Source: WS-11 sp035275545
GTDB taxonomy: Bacteria; Eisenbacteria; RBG-16-71-46
Reading direction: 5' to 3'
NCBI GenBank assembly: GCA_035275545.1
Contig: DATEMP010000019.1
Coordinates: 1-64,000, forward strand
Length of the DNA: 64,000 nt
The notes below the pieces were generated by a model. The model was not told where the DNA came from. It was given only the letters and a program-made list of their open reading frames with translations, and ran no database searches. This document shows positions 1 to 7,742 of this stretch, one piece after another. The position numbers and the translations under genes are program-made. Each line of letters starts with the position of its first letter. The stretch's first letter is position 1.

Positions 1-61
1 GCGGCGGGCTCGCGGGCCGGTGACGCGCCACGCCGGGGGACGCGGGCGCGGCGGAAGGCGT

Positions 62-901
62 ATGGTGTCGCCCACTGTCTCCCGTCCCACCGAGGTCCGA
101 CCCATGCCCGCCACCCCCGCCGTCACCAGCGCGCAGCTCCAGATCGCCATGTTCATCGACTTCGAGAACATCGCCCTCGGCCTGCGCGACGCCAGTGCAC
201 CGTTCGACATCCGGCGGGTGCTCGACCGATTGCTCGAGAAGGGCAAGGTGATCGTCAAGGTGGCGTACGCCGACTGGCACCGGTTCCGCGAGCACACGCG
301 GAGCCTGCACGAGAACGGCATCGAGCTGATCGAGATCCCGCGCCGCGAGACCACCGGCAAGAACTCCGCCGACATCCGGCTGGTGGTGGATGCCATGGAC
401 CTCTCGTGGAGCAAGGAGCACATCGACACGTTCGTGATCGTCTCGGGGGACAGCGACTTCTCCCCGCTGGTCGCCAAGCTCAAGGAGAACGGCCGCCACG
501 TGATCGGGCTCGGGATGAAGAAGTCCACCTCGCCCCTGCTCGCCAACGCCTGCGACGAGTTCATCTACTACGAGGATCTCGAGCGCGGCGCCGAGCCCGC
601 CGAGTCCGGCGAGAAACCCGCCCACGGCAAGGACGGCGCGTTCCGCCTGCTCGTGGACACCGTGCGGGCGCTGCAGCGCGAGAACTTCGAGGTGATCCAG
701 GCCTCGCTGGTCAAGGACACCATGAAGCGCAAGCGCCCTGCGTTCTCGGAGGCGGCCCTCGGCTACGGCAGCTTCAGCGAGCTGCTCGAGGACGCCCAGG
801 AGGCGGGCGTGGTCACCCTGCGCAAGGACGAGCGCAGCGGCACCTACATGGTGACCGACGTGGCGAGCGAGCGGCCGCGCCGAGGGCGCTCCCGCCGCTG
901 A
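62..901 (+). CDS. NYN-domain RNase fused to an OST-HTH/LOTUS domain
   Basis: The protein (279 residues) joins an N-terminal NYN/PIN-like nuclease domain of the LabA/DUF88 group (about residues 28-160) to a C-terminal winged-helix OST-HTH/LOTUS domain (about 193-268). Acidic residues expected in a NYN metal site are visible: D33 in MFIDFENI, D104 and D110 in SADIRLVVDAM, D130 and D132 in VSGDSDF. NYN proteins of this type are metal-dependent RNases, and LOTUS domains bind RNA, so an RNA decay or processing role in the cytoplasm is inferred. I start at ATG 62, preceded by GGAAGG. The frame is open upstream to GTG 20, and ATG 104 is a third possible start. The last residues are Arg-rich. It converges on the TRAP permease gene with no clear terminator in between. 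Confidence 0.85.
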   Translation: MVSPTVSRPTEVRPMPATPAVTSAQLQIAMFIDFENIALGLRDASAPFDIRRVLDRLLEKGKVIVKVAYADWHRFREHTRSLHENGIELIEIPRRETTGKNSADIRLVVDAMDLSWSKEHIDTFVIVSGDSDFSPLVAKLKENGRHVIGLGMKKSTSPLLANACDEFIYYEDLERGAEPAESGEKPAHGKDGAFRLLVDTVRALQRENFEVIQASLVKDTMKRKRPAFSEAALGYGSFSELLEDAQEAGVVTLRKDERSGTYMVTDVASERPRRGRSRR

Positions 902-927
902 TCGGCCTCACCCGCGCGCGGCCGGCC

Positions 928-2778
928 TCATTTCCCGAGCAGCCGCAGGATGCCGGTGGTCATCTGCGGCAGGTAGGTGATCAGCAGGACACCGATCCCG
1001 AGGATGATCAGGAACGGCACCACGTGTCGGTAGAGCTGTGGCAGCGGCTTGTCGAAGCGCGAGGAGGACAGCAGCAGGTTCAGGCCCACGGGCGGGAACA
1101 GAAACCCGAGCTCGAGGTTGGCCAGGAACACCACCCCGAGGTGGACCGGGTCGATGCCGAACGCGGCGCCGATCGGCGCCACCAGCGGCGCCAGGATCAC
1201 GATCGCCGAGTAGATCTCGAGCACGCTCCCGAGCACCAGGAGCACGATGTTGAGGACCAGCAGGAACACGTGCGGCGAGTGGATGTGGGTCCGCACCGCC
1301 CCCAGCAGCGCGTTCGGGATCTCGGCATCGACCAGCCAGCTCGTCACGCCCAGGGCGCTCGCGAGAAGGATGAGCACGGCTCCGCACAGCACGCCCGCCT
1401 TGAGCAGCACCCCGGGCAGGCCCCGGATGGGGTGGATGTCGCGCGTGATGAAGCACTCGACGATGATCGCGTACGCGAACGCGACCGCGGCCGCCTCGAC
1501 GATGGTCGCCAGGCCGGTGGCGAACAGCACGATCACCAGGGCCGGCACGGAGAGCTCCCACTTGGCCCGCCACCCGGAGACCGCGGCTTCGCGCAGTGAG
1601 AACGGCTGGCGTTTGGCCTTCACCCGGCCGCCCACGCGCATGCCGTAGAGCGCGACGATCACGATCAGCAGGATCCCCGGCACCAGCCCCGCGAGGTAGA
1701 GCGAGTCGGGGGGAACGCTGGCGACCACCGCGTAGAGGATGACCGGCAGGCTCGGAGGCAGCAGCAGGCCGAGGCTCCCCGAGGCGGTCACCAGGCCGAG
1801 CGAGAAGTCCTCCTTGTAGCCCTCGTCGCGCAGGATCGGATAGAGCAACCCGCCCAGGGCCATGATCGTGACGCCCGAGCCGCCGGTGAAGGTGGTGAAC
1901 AGCGCGCACACCACCGCCACCAGGATCGCGATCCCGCCCGGCATCCACCCGAAGAGCGCTCGGAAGAAGCGCACCAGCCGGGTCGCCGCGTTCGATTCGG
2001 CGAGCACGTAGCCGCATGCGGTCAGGAGCGGGATCGCCGGCAGGCTCGGCATGACCATGAGCCGGTAGATCTCCCCGGTCACCGCCGAGACCGGCACGCC
2101 GTCCTTGAAGAACATCACCAGCGCCACGCCGCCCATGGCGACGAACACCGGCGCTCCCACCAGTGCGGCGAGCACGATCAGCGCCAGGAGCGGCAGGAAC
2201 AGCGAATGGCCCACCGCCGGGACCAGGCCGAGGCTGAAGGCGGCGGCGATCGCGCCGAACGCGATCGCCCGTCCGATCCAGCGCTCGGAGGCGCCCCACG
2301 CCAGGCGCAGCGCGATGAGCGCCAGCGCCACCGGCATGATGCACTCGCTCACCCACACCGGAACGCCGATCGCCAGCACCTCCCCCTGCTGGCGGTCCGC
2401 GGCCACCACGCCGGCGGCGGAGTAGGCGAGCACGGCGCACACCGCGGCGGCCACCGACGACGAGAACAATCGCGCCGCGTTCCGGACCCGCGCGTGGCTG
2501 ATGACCTCGGCGGTCGAGAGCGTCAGGTGACCGCCCTCCCGCGTCGCCAGCAGCCCGCCGAGGAAGGCGAGCCATAGCGTCAGCTGGGAGCGGTAGGTCG
2601 AGGAGCTCGGAAGGTAGAAGCCGCCGAGCGGCCTTCCCAGCGCGTCGATGAGCGGCAGGATCATCGACAGGAGGAACGCCACGACCAGCACGGTTCCCTC
2701 GATGCTGCGAAGGACCGCGAGGACGCCACCGGGCCGGCCGGGAGTCTCGCTCCGGTCGATGGCGTCGGTCACCGGCAT
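928..2778 (-). CDS. TRAP transporter fused small and large permease (DctQM)
   Basis: This 616-residue, very hydrophobic protein reads as a DctQ-type small subunit (about residues 20-175, four membrane segments) fused to a DctM-type large subunit (about 195-610, roughly a dozen segments). Typical DctM features are visible, such as FTGGSGVTIMALGGLLYP and the C-terminal GLNLLLSSSRFDKPL stretch. TRAP permeases import organic acids across the inner membrane by Na+ symport and need a DctP periplasmic binding protein; none is encoded nearby. The start at 2778 matches the beginning of the DctQ domain. The frame extends to 2829, but that stretch contains a promoter-like box and a short overlapping upstream ORF (2769-2804), so it is unlikely to be coding in this frame. 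Confidence 0.85.
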   Translation of the reverse strand: MPVTDAIDRSETPGRPGGVLAVLRSIEGTVLVVAFLLSMILPLIDALGRPLGGFYLPSSSTYRSQLTLWLAFLGGLLATREGGHLTLSTAEVISHARVRNAARLFSSSVAAAVCAVLAYSAAGVVAADRQQGEVLAIGVPVWVSECIMPVALALIALRLAWGASERWIGRAIAFGAIAAAFSLGLVPAVGHSLFLPLLALIVLAALVGAPVFVAMGGVALVMFFKDGVPVSAVTGEIYRLMVMPSLPAIPLLTACGYVLAESNAATRLVRFFRALFGWMPGGIAILVAVVCALFTTFTGGSGVTIMALGGLLYPILRDEGYKEDFSLGLVTASGSLGLLLPPSLPVILYAVVASVPPDSLYLAGLVPGILLIVIVALYGMRVGGRVKAKRQPFSLREAAVSGWRAKWELSVPALVIVLFATGLATIVEAAAVAFAYAIIVECFITRDIHPIRGLPGVLLKAGVLCGAVLILLASALGVTSWLVDAEIPNALLGAVRTHIHSPHVFLLVLNIVLLVLGSVLEIYSAIVILAPLVAPIGAAFGIDPVHLGVVFLANLELGFLFPPVGLNLLLSSSRFDKPLPQLYRHVVPFLIILGIGVLLITYLPQMTTGILRLLGK

Positions 2779-2804
2779 GCGCGGGCATCCAGAAGGGGTG
2801 CCAT
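2769..2804 (-). CDS. possible 11-codon leader peptide overlapping the dctQM start
   Basis: An ATG at 2804 opens an 11-codon ORF (reads MAPLLDARACR) whose TGA stop lies 7 bases past the dctQM ATG at 2778. It sits 6 bases after a TAGATT box, the spacing seen at many presumed leaderless starts in this window. A ribosome finishing this peptide would stop on the permease start, so translational coupling is inferred. No homologue is known to me, and the ORF is short enough to be chance. Confidence 0.35.
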   Translation of the reverse strand: MAPLLDARACR

Positions 2805-2810
2805 GCCGGC

Positions 2811-2816
2811 AATCTA
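2811..2816 (-). promoter_or_regulatory. -10-like box TAGATT ahead of the dctQM leader ORF
   Basis: TAGATT on the minus strand ends 6 bases before ATG 2804. It has the same form and spacing as the other TA(G/T)NNT boxes listed here. The in-frame permease start lies 32 bases downstream of the box. Confidence 0.4.
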
Positions 2817-2866
2817 ACCCAGATGGCACCCCGGCGACTTGGAGGGCGCCCGGACGCCCGGGGGCG

Positions 2867-5056
2867 CTACTTCAGCATCGCCATCTTGCGCGTCAGCGTC
2901 ACGCCATCGGCATCGAGTCGATACATGTACATGCCGGGGCCGACGGGTGCTCCGCGCTCGTCGCGCCCGTCCCAGATCGCGCGACGCTCGCCCGCGCCCT
3001 GGAGGCTATTCACCAGCGTGCGCACCGCACGGCCGCCGACGTCATAGACCACGAGCCGCACGGGCATCGCCCGCGGCAGCGCGTAGAGAATCGTCGTCCC
3101 CTCGGTGAATGGATTCGGACGATTGGCATGGAGCGTCAGCCCGGGGTCGGCGCCGGGCGGCACCCCGACCACCTGGAGCATCTCCGCGATCGGCCGCTTC
3201 CACACGCCGAATCCGGTGCTGCCGGCGATCAGGGTCGATCCGTCCGCGCTCACCGCGAGCGAGAACACCCCGGTGGTCAGTCCCGTGCCGACCGGGGTCC
3301 AGTGGTCGCCGTTGTCGGTCGAGAGGAAGACCCCGCCCCCGCCGCCGGCGAAGAGATGCGTGCCGTCCGGGCTCAGGAGCGACGTGATCCCGAGATTCGT
3401 GAGGCCGTTGTTGACCAGGGTCCAGGTGGCGCCGTGGTCCGTCGAACGATAGACGCCCAACGGATCGCCTCCCGCGAACAGGGCGGCGCCATTCCCCGTC
3501 GACGCCATGCCCTGAACCACGTGCCCCAGCGCGACGTGCGTCCACGACATGCCGCCGTTGGAGGAGCGCCACACGCCGTTGAAGCCACCACCGAAGATGT
3601 CCTGCCCCCCGGAGCCGTTCGGGATCACCGTGTAGTCGAGCGGCATGAAGTTCGGCTCCACCTTCTGCCAATTCCCACCATCGTTGGTGGAGATGGAGAT
3701 CCCGCTATAGGTCCCGGCGATCACGTTCGTGCCGCCCGAGCCATTGGACACGACGGTCACCGAGTTGACCTCGAGATCGTCGATGTCGCTGTTGGCGCCA
3801 GCCCACGTCGCGCCGTCATCGGTCGACTTGAAGATGCCGACCGTGGCGCCGCACGCGAACAGGCTCACCCCCGCGCTGCCGTTGGGATTGACGGCGAAGT
3901 CGAGGATCTGGGAGCTCGCCTGGGTATCCGTCCAGCTCACGCCCGCGTCGGTCGAGCGGAAGATGTCATTTTCCGTCCCCGCCAGGATGGCGCCGCTGGG
4001 CGTGACATCGACCGCCTGCGGGAAGGAGCTGATCATGGAGACGTTCGTCCAGCTGTCGCCGTTGTTGCTGGTACGAAACACGCCCTCGCCGGTGCCGGCA
4101 TAGAGATCCGTGCCGCCGCCCCCATTGGGCGCGGTCGTGAGGGCGAAGACCAGGAGGTTTCCCAGGCCGGTGCTGGCCGGTGTCCAGGTCGCGCCGTTGT
4201 CCGTGGAGCGCAGGACGCCACCGGCGCTCGCGAACAGCGTCACGCCCGATCCGTTGGGGATCGCTGCCACCGCGTAGGTCCATGAGAAGGTCATGCCGTT
4301 GTTGATCGCGGTCCAACTGGCGCCGTCGTTGGTCGAGCGCCACACACCGCTGCTGGTTCCGGCATAGAGCGTGGTGCCGTCCTTCGCGAACGAGAAACCC
4401 TGATTCGTGGTCACCCGCGTCCAGCTCGCCCCGAAGTTGGTCGAACGGTAGATGCCGTTCCCGGTTCCGGCGAGCACCGTCCCCGCAGCCGTGGTGGTCA
4501 GGGCGTTGATGCTCGCCTGCCCGATGGGCAGGCCGGAGCTCATCGACGTCCAGCTCGTACCGTTGTTGGTCGAGCGATAGACCTGGCCCACGAAGCCTCC
4601 GGCTCCGGCGTACAGGTTGGTCCCGCCCGATCCGTTGGACCCGGAGGCCACGGCATAGACGGAGAGGTTCGATGGCAGCCCGTTGCTGCTGGGGCTCCAG
4701 CTCGCGCCGTTGTCGGCCGATCGAAAGACGCCGTTCCCCGTGCCGACCACGATGTCGTTGCCGCCCGATCCATTCGGCACCGCGATGAGGGAGAACACGG
4801 GCGGGGCAGTCAGGCCGTTGCTGAGCGGCGTCCAGCTCGAGCCGTTGTCATCGGTGCGCCAGCCGTAGTTCTGACCCGCGAAGAGAGACGTGCCTCCCAC
4901 GCCATTCGCGGTGGCGAGGAGGGAACGGACCGAGCCGCCTTTGGGCCCATTCGTCTGCACCCAGTCGGCGTGTGCGGGTCCCGCCTGCAACGCGACCAAC
5001 ACACCGAAGAGCATGGCCTGCGCGAGCAGGCCGCGAACCGCACGAGGAGTGTTCAT
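2867..5056 (-). CDS. secreted BNR/VPS10-type beta-propeller protein with FlgD-like C-terminal domain
   Basis: This is a 729-residue exported protein. A signal peptide is clear (MNTPRAVRGLLAQAMLFG, hydrophobic core, then AHA). The body holds about a dozen repeats containing STDNGASWT / SADNGASW, the Asp-box (S-x-D-x-G-x-x-W) of BNR/sialidase-like propellers. The last 85 residues form a FlgD-like immunoglobulin domain (RPNPFTEGTTILYALP, VVYDVGGRAVRTLV, IWDGRDERGAPVGPG), used as a sorting domain in FCB bacteria. No sialidase catalytic arginine triad is evident, so binding or scaffold work outside the cell is more likely than hydrolysis. ATG 5056 is chosen because it is preceded by AAGGAG and opens the signal peptide; the frame extends upstream to 5221 without support. 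Confidence 0.85.
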   Translation of the reverse strand: MNTPRAVRGLLAQAMLFGVLVALQAGPAHADWVQTNGPKGGSVRSLLATANGVGGTSLFAGQNYGWRTDDNGSSWTPLSNGLTAPPVFSLIAVPNGSGGNDIVVGTGNGVFRSADNGASWSPSSNGLPSNLSVYAVASGSNGSGGTNLYAGAGGFVGQVYRSTNNGTSWTSMSSGLPIGQASINALTTTAAGTVLAGTGNGIYRSTNFGASWTRVTTNQGFSFAKDGTTLYAGTSSGVWRSTNDGASWTAINNGMTFSWTYAVAAIPNGSGVTLFASAGGVLRSTDNGATWTPASTGLGNLLVFALTTAPNGGGGTDLYAGTGEGVFRTSNNGDSWTNVSMISSFPQAVDVTPSGAILAGTENDIFRSTDAGVSWTDTQASSQILDFAVNPNGSAGVSLFACGATVGIFKSTDDGATWAGANSDIDDLEVNSVTVVSNGSGGTNVIAGTYSGISISTNDGGNWQKVEPNFMPLDYTVIPNGSGGQDIFGGGFNGVWRSSNGGMSWTHVALGHVVQGMASTGNGAALFAGGDPLGVYRSTDHGATWTLVNNGLTNLGITSLLSPDGTHLFAGGGGGVFLSTDNGDHWTPVGTGLTTGVFSLAVSADGSTLIAGSTGFGVWKRPIAEMLQVVGVPPGADPGLTLHANRPNPFTEGTTILYALPRAMPVRLVVYDVGGRAVRTLVNSLQGAGERRAIWDGRDERGAPVGPGMYMYRLDADGVTLTRKMAMLK

Positions 5057-5191
5057 GACGCGCGCTCCTTCTTCCTGGGCGGGGGAATCGCAACCGCGGT
5101 GCGGCTCTCTGAGAGAGTGCAATACCCTTCCGGGAGTCGTCAACAGCCGTGTTTGGGGCCGAAGCGTTGGCCGAACCGGCTCGTGCCAGCG

Positions 5192-5197
5192 TATGCT
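5192..5197 (+). promoter_or_regulatory. TATGCT box ahead of the gene at 5206
   Basis: TATGCT ends 8 bases before ATG 5206 and no Shine-Dalgarno lies between them, consistent with a leaderless transcript. Confidence 0.4.
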
Positions 5198-5205
5198 GCG
5201 CTCCC

Positions 5206-6378
5206 ATGCGCCCGCGCGCACGCACCCCCGAAACCGCGGCGATCCTCCGCCTGTCGAAAGAGCTGACCGCAGCGCTGCGCGCGATCACCGACTCCTCCCC
5301 GCTCGCCGGGCTCGGCCCCATCGAGATCGGGCGGACCCTGGGCGTCGACAAGACGCTCATGAGCCGGCTGATGTCCGCATTGCGCGCCACCGATCCGCTC
5401 GCGGCCCTGAGCCTGCTTCCCGGCGTCGTCCCGCTGCGGCAGTTCGTGGCCGCGGCGCGGAAGCACGGCACCGGCGTGCGCGCCGTGCAGGCGGCGGAGC
5501 GGAAGCTGAGCGCGTTCGACCACGAGCTGGAGCGCTCGTTCGGCACGCGCACGAGGCTCGACGCCGTGATCGCCGACGCACTTCCCGAGGCGCGCCGGCG
5601 CCACGACGATGTGGCGCGCCAGGCGGTCTACCGCGGCATGGCGCTCATCAAAGGGGTCTCGATCGACCTCGAGAGCTTCACCTGGATCGTTCATCCCAGC
5701 CGCAAGAACCCCAGGCGGCTCGACATCCTGTTCCTCGCGGCCATGATCGGCATTCACCGCCTGCGCCCCACCGCGCGCTTCCGTGTCGGGGGCAGCTATT
5801 CCCGGACCAAGCCCGAGTCTGGACCCAAGCTCCTGCGCATGTTCTGCAGGCCGGCGGGCCTCTCGATCGCCGCGTCGTCCGAGAAGGATTTCACCTTCTA
5901 CGAGATCTCGACCGGCTCGGTGCGTCGCGATGCGGCCGCCGACCTGTGCCTCACCCAGTTCATCCAGGACGCCACGTCCCGGACCGACTCCGCCCCCGCC
6001 ATGTGGAACGTCGGCGACATCCTCACCTACCCGATCAAGCGCCTCGAGCTCTCGCTGCTGGTCCACGAGAAGGTGTGGCCCGGGTGCGGTTTCTCGCTGC
6101 GCGCGTACGACACCGCGATGCGCGGCGTGGTGCATCTGCCCGACCCCGAGCGCGATTTCGACCGGTTGCCCATGGATGCCCCGGTCGTCCAGATGCCGGC
6201 CAGCGCCGAAGCGCTGCGCGCGTCGCCGGTCCCCAACTACGAGGCGATGGTGCGCCACCTGACGACGCCGAAGGGATGGGAGCTGGAGGACCGGTCCGGA
6301 CGTCCGGTGTTCCGGAGGATCACCTGCGAGATCGGCTATCCGGTCTATGGCTCGCAGGTCATGCTGGTGCGGGAGTAG
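5206..6378 (+). CDS. hypothetical protein with N-terminal HTH-like segment
   Basis: I do not recognise this 390-residue protein. Residues about 15-75 read as a helix-turn-helix (LGVDKTLMSRLMSALRATDPL, IclR/MarR-like in style) preceded by a helical stretch, so a regulator with a large unknown effector domain is possible. The remaining 300 residues are soluble, with no signal peptide and no membrane segment. The strings SFTWIVHPSRKNPRRLDILF and YPIKRLELSLLVHEKVWPG stand out as possible family signatures. It is a solo gene, divergent from the propeller gene at 5056 and convergent with the gene ending at 6400. The start at 5206 follows a TATGCT box by 8 bases, with no Shine-Dalgarno. Confidence 0.75.
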   Translation: MRPRARTPETAAILRLSKELTAALRAITDSSPLAGLGPIEIGRTLGVDKTLMSRLMSALRATDPLAALSLLPGVVPLRQFVAAARKHGTGVRAVQAAERKLSAFDHELERSFGTRTRLDAVIADALPEARRRHDDVARQAVYRGMALIKGVSIDLESFTWIVHPSRKNPRRLDILFLAAMIGIHRLRPTARFRVGGSYSRTKPESGPKLLRMFCRPAGLSIAASSEKDFTFYEISTGSVRRDAAADLCLTQFIQDATSRTDSAPAMWNVGDILTYPIKRLELSLLVHEKVWPGCGFSLRAYDTAMRGVVHLPDPERDFDRLPMDAPVVQMPASAEALRASPVPNYEAMVRHLTTPKGWELEDRSGRPVFRRITCEIGYPVYGSQVMLVRE

Positions 6379-6399
6379 CGCGCACATCCTGCGTCGCGG

Positions 6400-7239
6400 C
6401 TACTTCACGAACTCGGCGAGCGTGCGCAGGCGCAGCCTAGGGTTGCTGGCGAAATCGTGTCGCAGCCAGCCCAGGTGCCCGTTGCCGAAGATCACCAGCA
6501 CCCGCTGGTCCGGCGAGTCGGCGAGCTGCGCGACGTTGCTGTAGATGCGCATGTTGCGCCGGAACCAGTCGGACACCAGGTCGGCGCCGGCCCAATCCTG
6601 CGACTCACCCACCTGCCCCACCCGATAGTAGAGGCCGACGTCCTGGGCCACGCGGTCGTCGGCGTTCATGAACAGCAGCGTCTCGAGAATCGTGTGGGAC
6701 GCGAGATAGGCGCTCTGGGCCTTGGTCATCTCGCCCCATCCCGCCATGAGCGAGTCGAGCTCCTGTGAGCGCCCGCTCCCTTTGGCGTAGTTGACCAGGC
6801 GCTGATAGGGAAAGTCGAACTCGGCGTCCACGCCGTAGATGGCCTTGTGTCCCAATTCCTTGGCGAGTCGGTATCCGATCTGATCGATCTCGTTGCGCGA
6901 GAGCGTGTGCTTGCCCGCGAGGTAGTCGGGGAACTCCCGCTCGATGCGCCGGCTCGAGGCATCCGCCTCGATCGCGATTCTCGTGGGCTTGAAGCGCTTC
7001 AGGGCCTCGATGAGCTGGGCGATCTCGGCCTGGCGCTTGGGGGTGAGCACATCGTCGGCCTGGGTGTTGAAGATGTCCCGCCCGGGGTTGGCCATGTGGT
7101 AGACGCCGAGCACCAGGATCTCGGCACGCGCGGAGGGCGGCGCGGGCTTCGGGGCGCCCGCCGGCTGCGCCAGCGCCGAGGCCGCGACACTGAGGAGGAA
7201 GGCAACCATGGCGATGCACGCGCTTGCCCTGGGCGTCAT
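6400..7239 (-). CDS. exported TraB/PrgY-like protein (DUF5694 type)
   Basis: The 279-residue product has a clear signal peptide (hydrophobic core then ALAQP near residue 25). The mature part begins EILVLGVYHMANPGRD and ends with VLVIFGNGHLGWLRHDF, the paired G-x-x-H and GxGH motifs of the TraB/DUF5694 superfamily. Conserved intermediate pieces include RIAIEADASS and the NEIDQIGYRLA segment. The superfamily is thought to be hydrolase-like, but the substrate is unknown. The ATG at 7239 has TAGACG 6 bases upstream, one base off the leaderless-type box. It converges with the HTH-like gene and lies 36 bases downstream of the small membrane protein gene. Confidence 0.75.
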   Translation of the reverse strand: MTPRASACIAMVAFLLSVAASALAQPAGAPKPAPPSARAEILVLGVYHMANPGRDIFNTQADDVLTPKRQAEIAQLIEALKRFKPTRIAIEADASSRRIEREFPDYLAGKHTLSRNEIDQIGYRLAKELGHKAIYGVDAEFDFPYQRLVNYAKGSGRSQELDSLMAGWGEMTKAQSAYLASHTILETLLFMNADDRVAQDVGLYYRVGQVGESQDWAGADLVSDWFRRNMRIYSNVAQLADSPDQRVLVIFGNGHLGWLRHDFASNPRLRLRTLAEFVK

Positions 7240-7275
7240 GCCTCGTCTACGCAGCGCCCCGCTGGAGGTTGCAGG

Positions 7276-7674
7276 TCAAACGGTCGCGGTCGCGGGCTTG
7301 AGGCGGCGGGAGAGCCGCGCGATCAGCACCTGAGCGACTCCGGTGGCTGCTCCGAGCGGGCAGGTGTTGACCACCGGCGCGCTCAGGAGGAGGCCGACCG
7401 CGGCCCCGGCCAGCGCACCCCACAGCAGCGCGCGGAGCACCGGCACCTCCGCGGTGGTCCGCTTGCGCTCGACGACCGCGAGCACCAGCCCGAACAGCGC
7501 ACCGGAGGCGGCGCCGACGCCGCCGAGAATCCGGGCGAGGTCGATCGGCCCCTCGCCCGCGTCGATGCTCGGCGGATCGACGATACCGACCACGATCGAG
7601 AGCATGGCGCCGACCCCGGCCCAGAACAGCATCCAGAACAGGGTCGATCCGATGATGCGGCGGAGAACCGTCAT
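7276..7674 (-). CDS. small integral membrane protein
   Basis: This is a 132-residue protein with about four hydrophobic segments (near residues 8-32, 48-66, 80-98 and 105-120), small Gly/Ala-rich helices and a basic C terminus (RLSRRLKPATATV). I recognise no family. It is divergent from the metalloprotease gene at 7743, with only 68 bases between the start codons. Each start has its own TAGNCT box 6-7 bases away. No Shine-Dalgarno is seen. Confidence 0.6.
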   Translation of the reverse strand: MTVLRRIIGSTLFWMLFWAGVGAMLSIVVGIVDPPSIDAGEGPIDLARILGGVGAASGALFGLVLAVVERKRTTAEVPVLRALLWGALAGAAVGLLLSAPVVNTCPLGAATGVAQVLIARLSRRLKPATATV

Positions 7675-7681
7675 GGACGCG

Positions 7682-7687
7682 AGGCTA
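7682..7687 (-). promoter_or_regulatory. TAGCCT box ahead of the gene starting at 7674
   Basis: TAGCCT on the minus strand ends 7 bases before ATG 7674; no Shine-Dalgarno lies between. Confidence 0.45.
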
Positions 7688-7730
7688 GGCGCCGGTTCCG
7701 ACCGGCGTCAACCCCCCGGGAGCCATCGTG

Positions 7731-7736
7731 TAGACT
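7731..7736 (+). promoter_or_regulatory. TAGACT box ahead of the metalloprotease gene
   Basis: TAGACT ends 6 bases before ATG 7743, a spacing that places the transcription start on or next to the ATG. Confidence 0.5.
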
Positions 7737-7742
7737 GAATTC

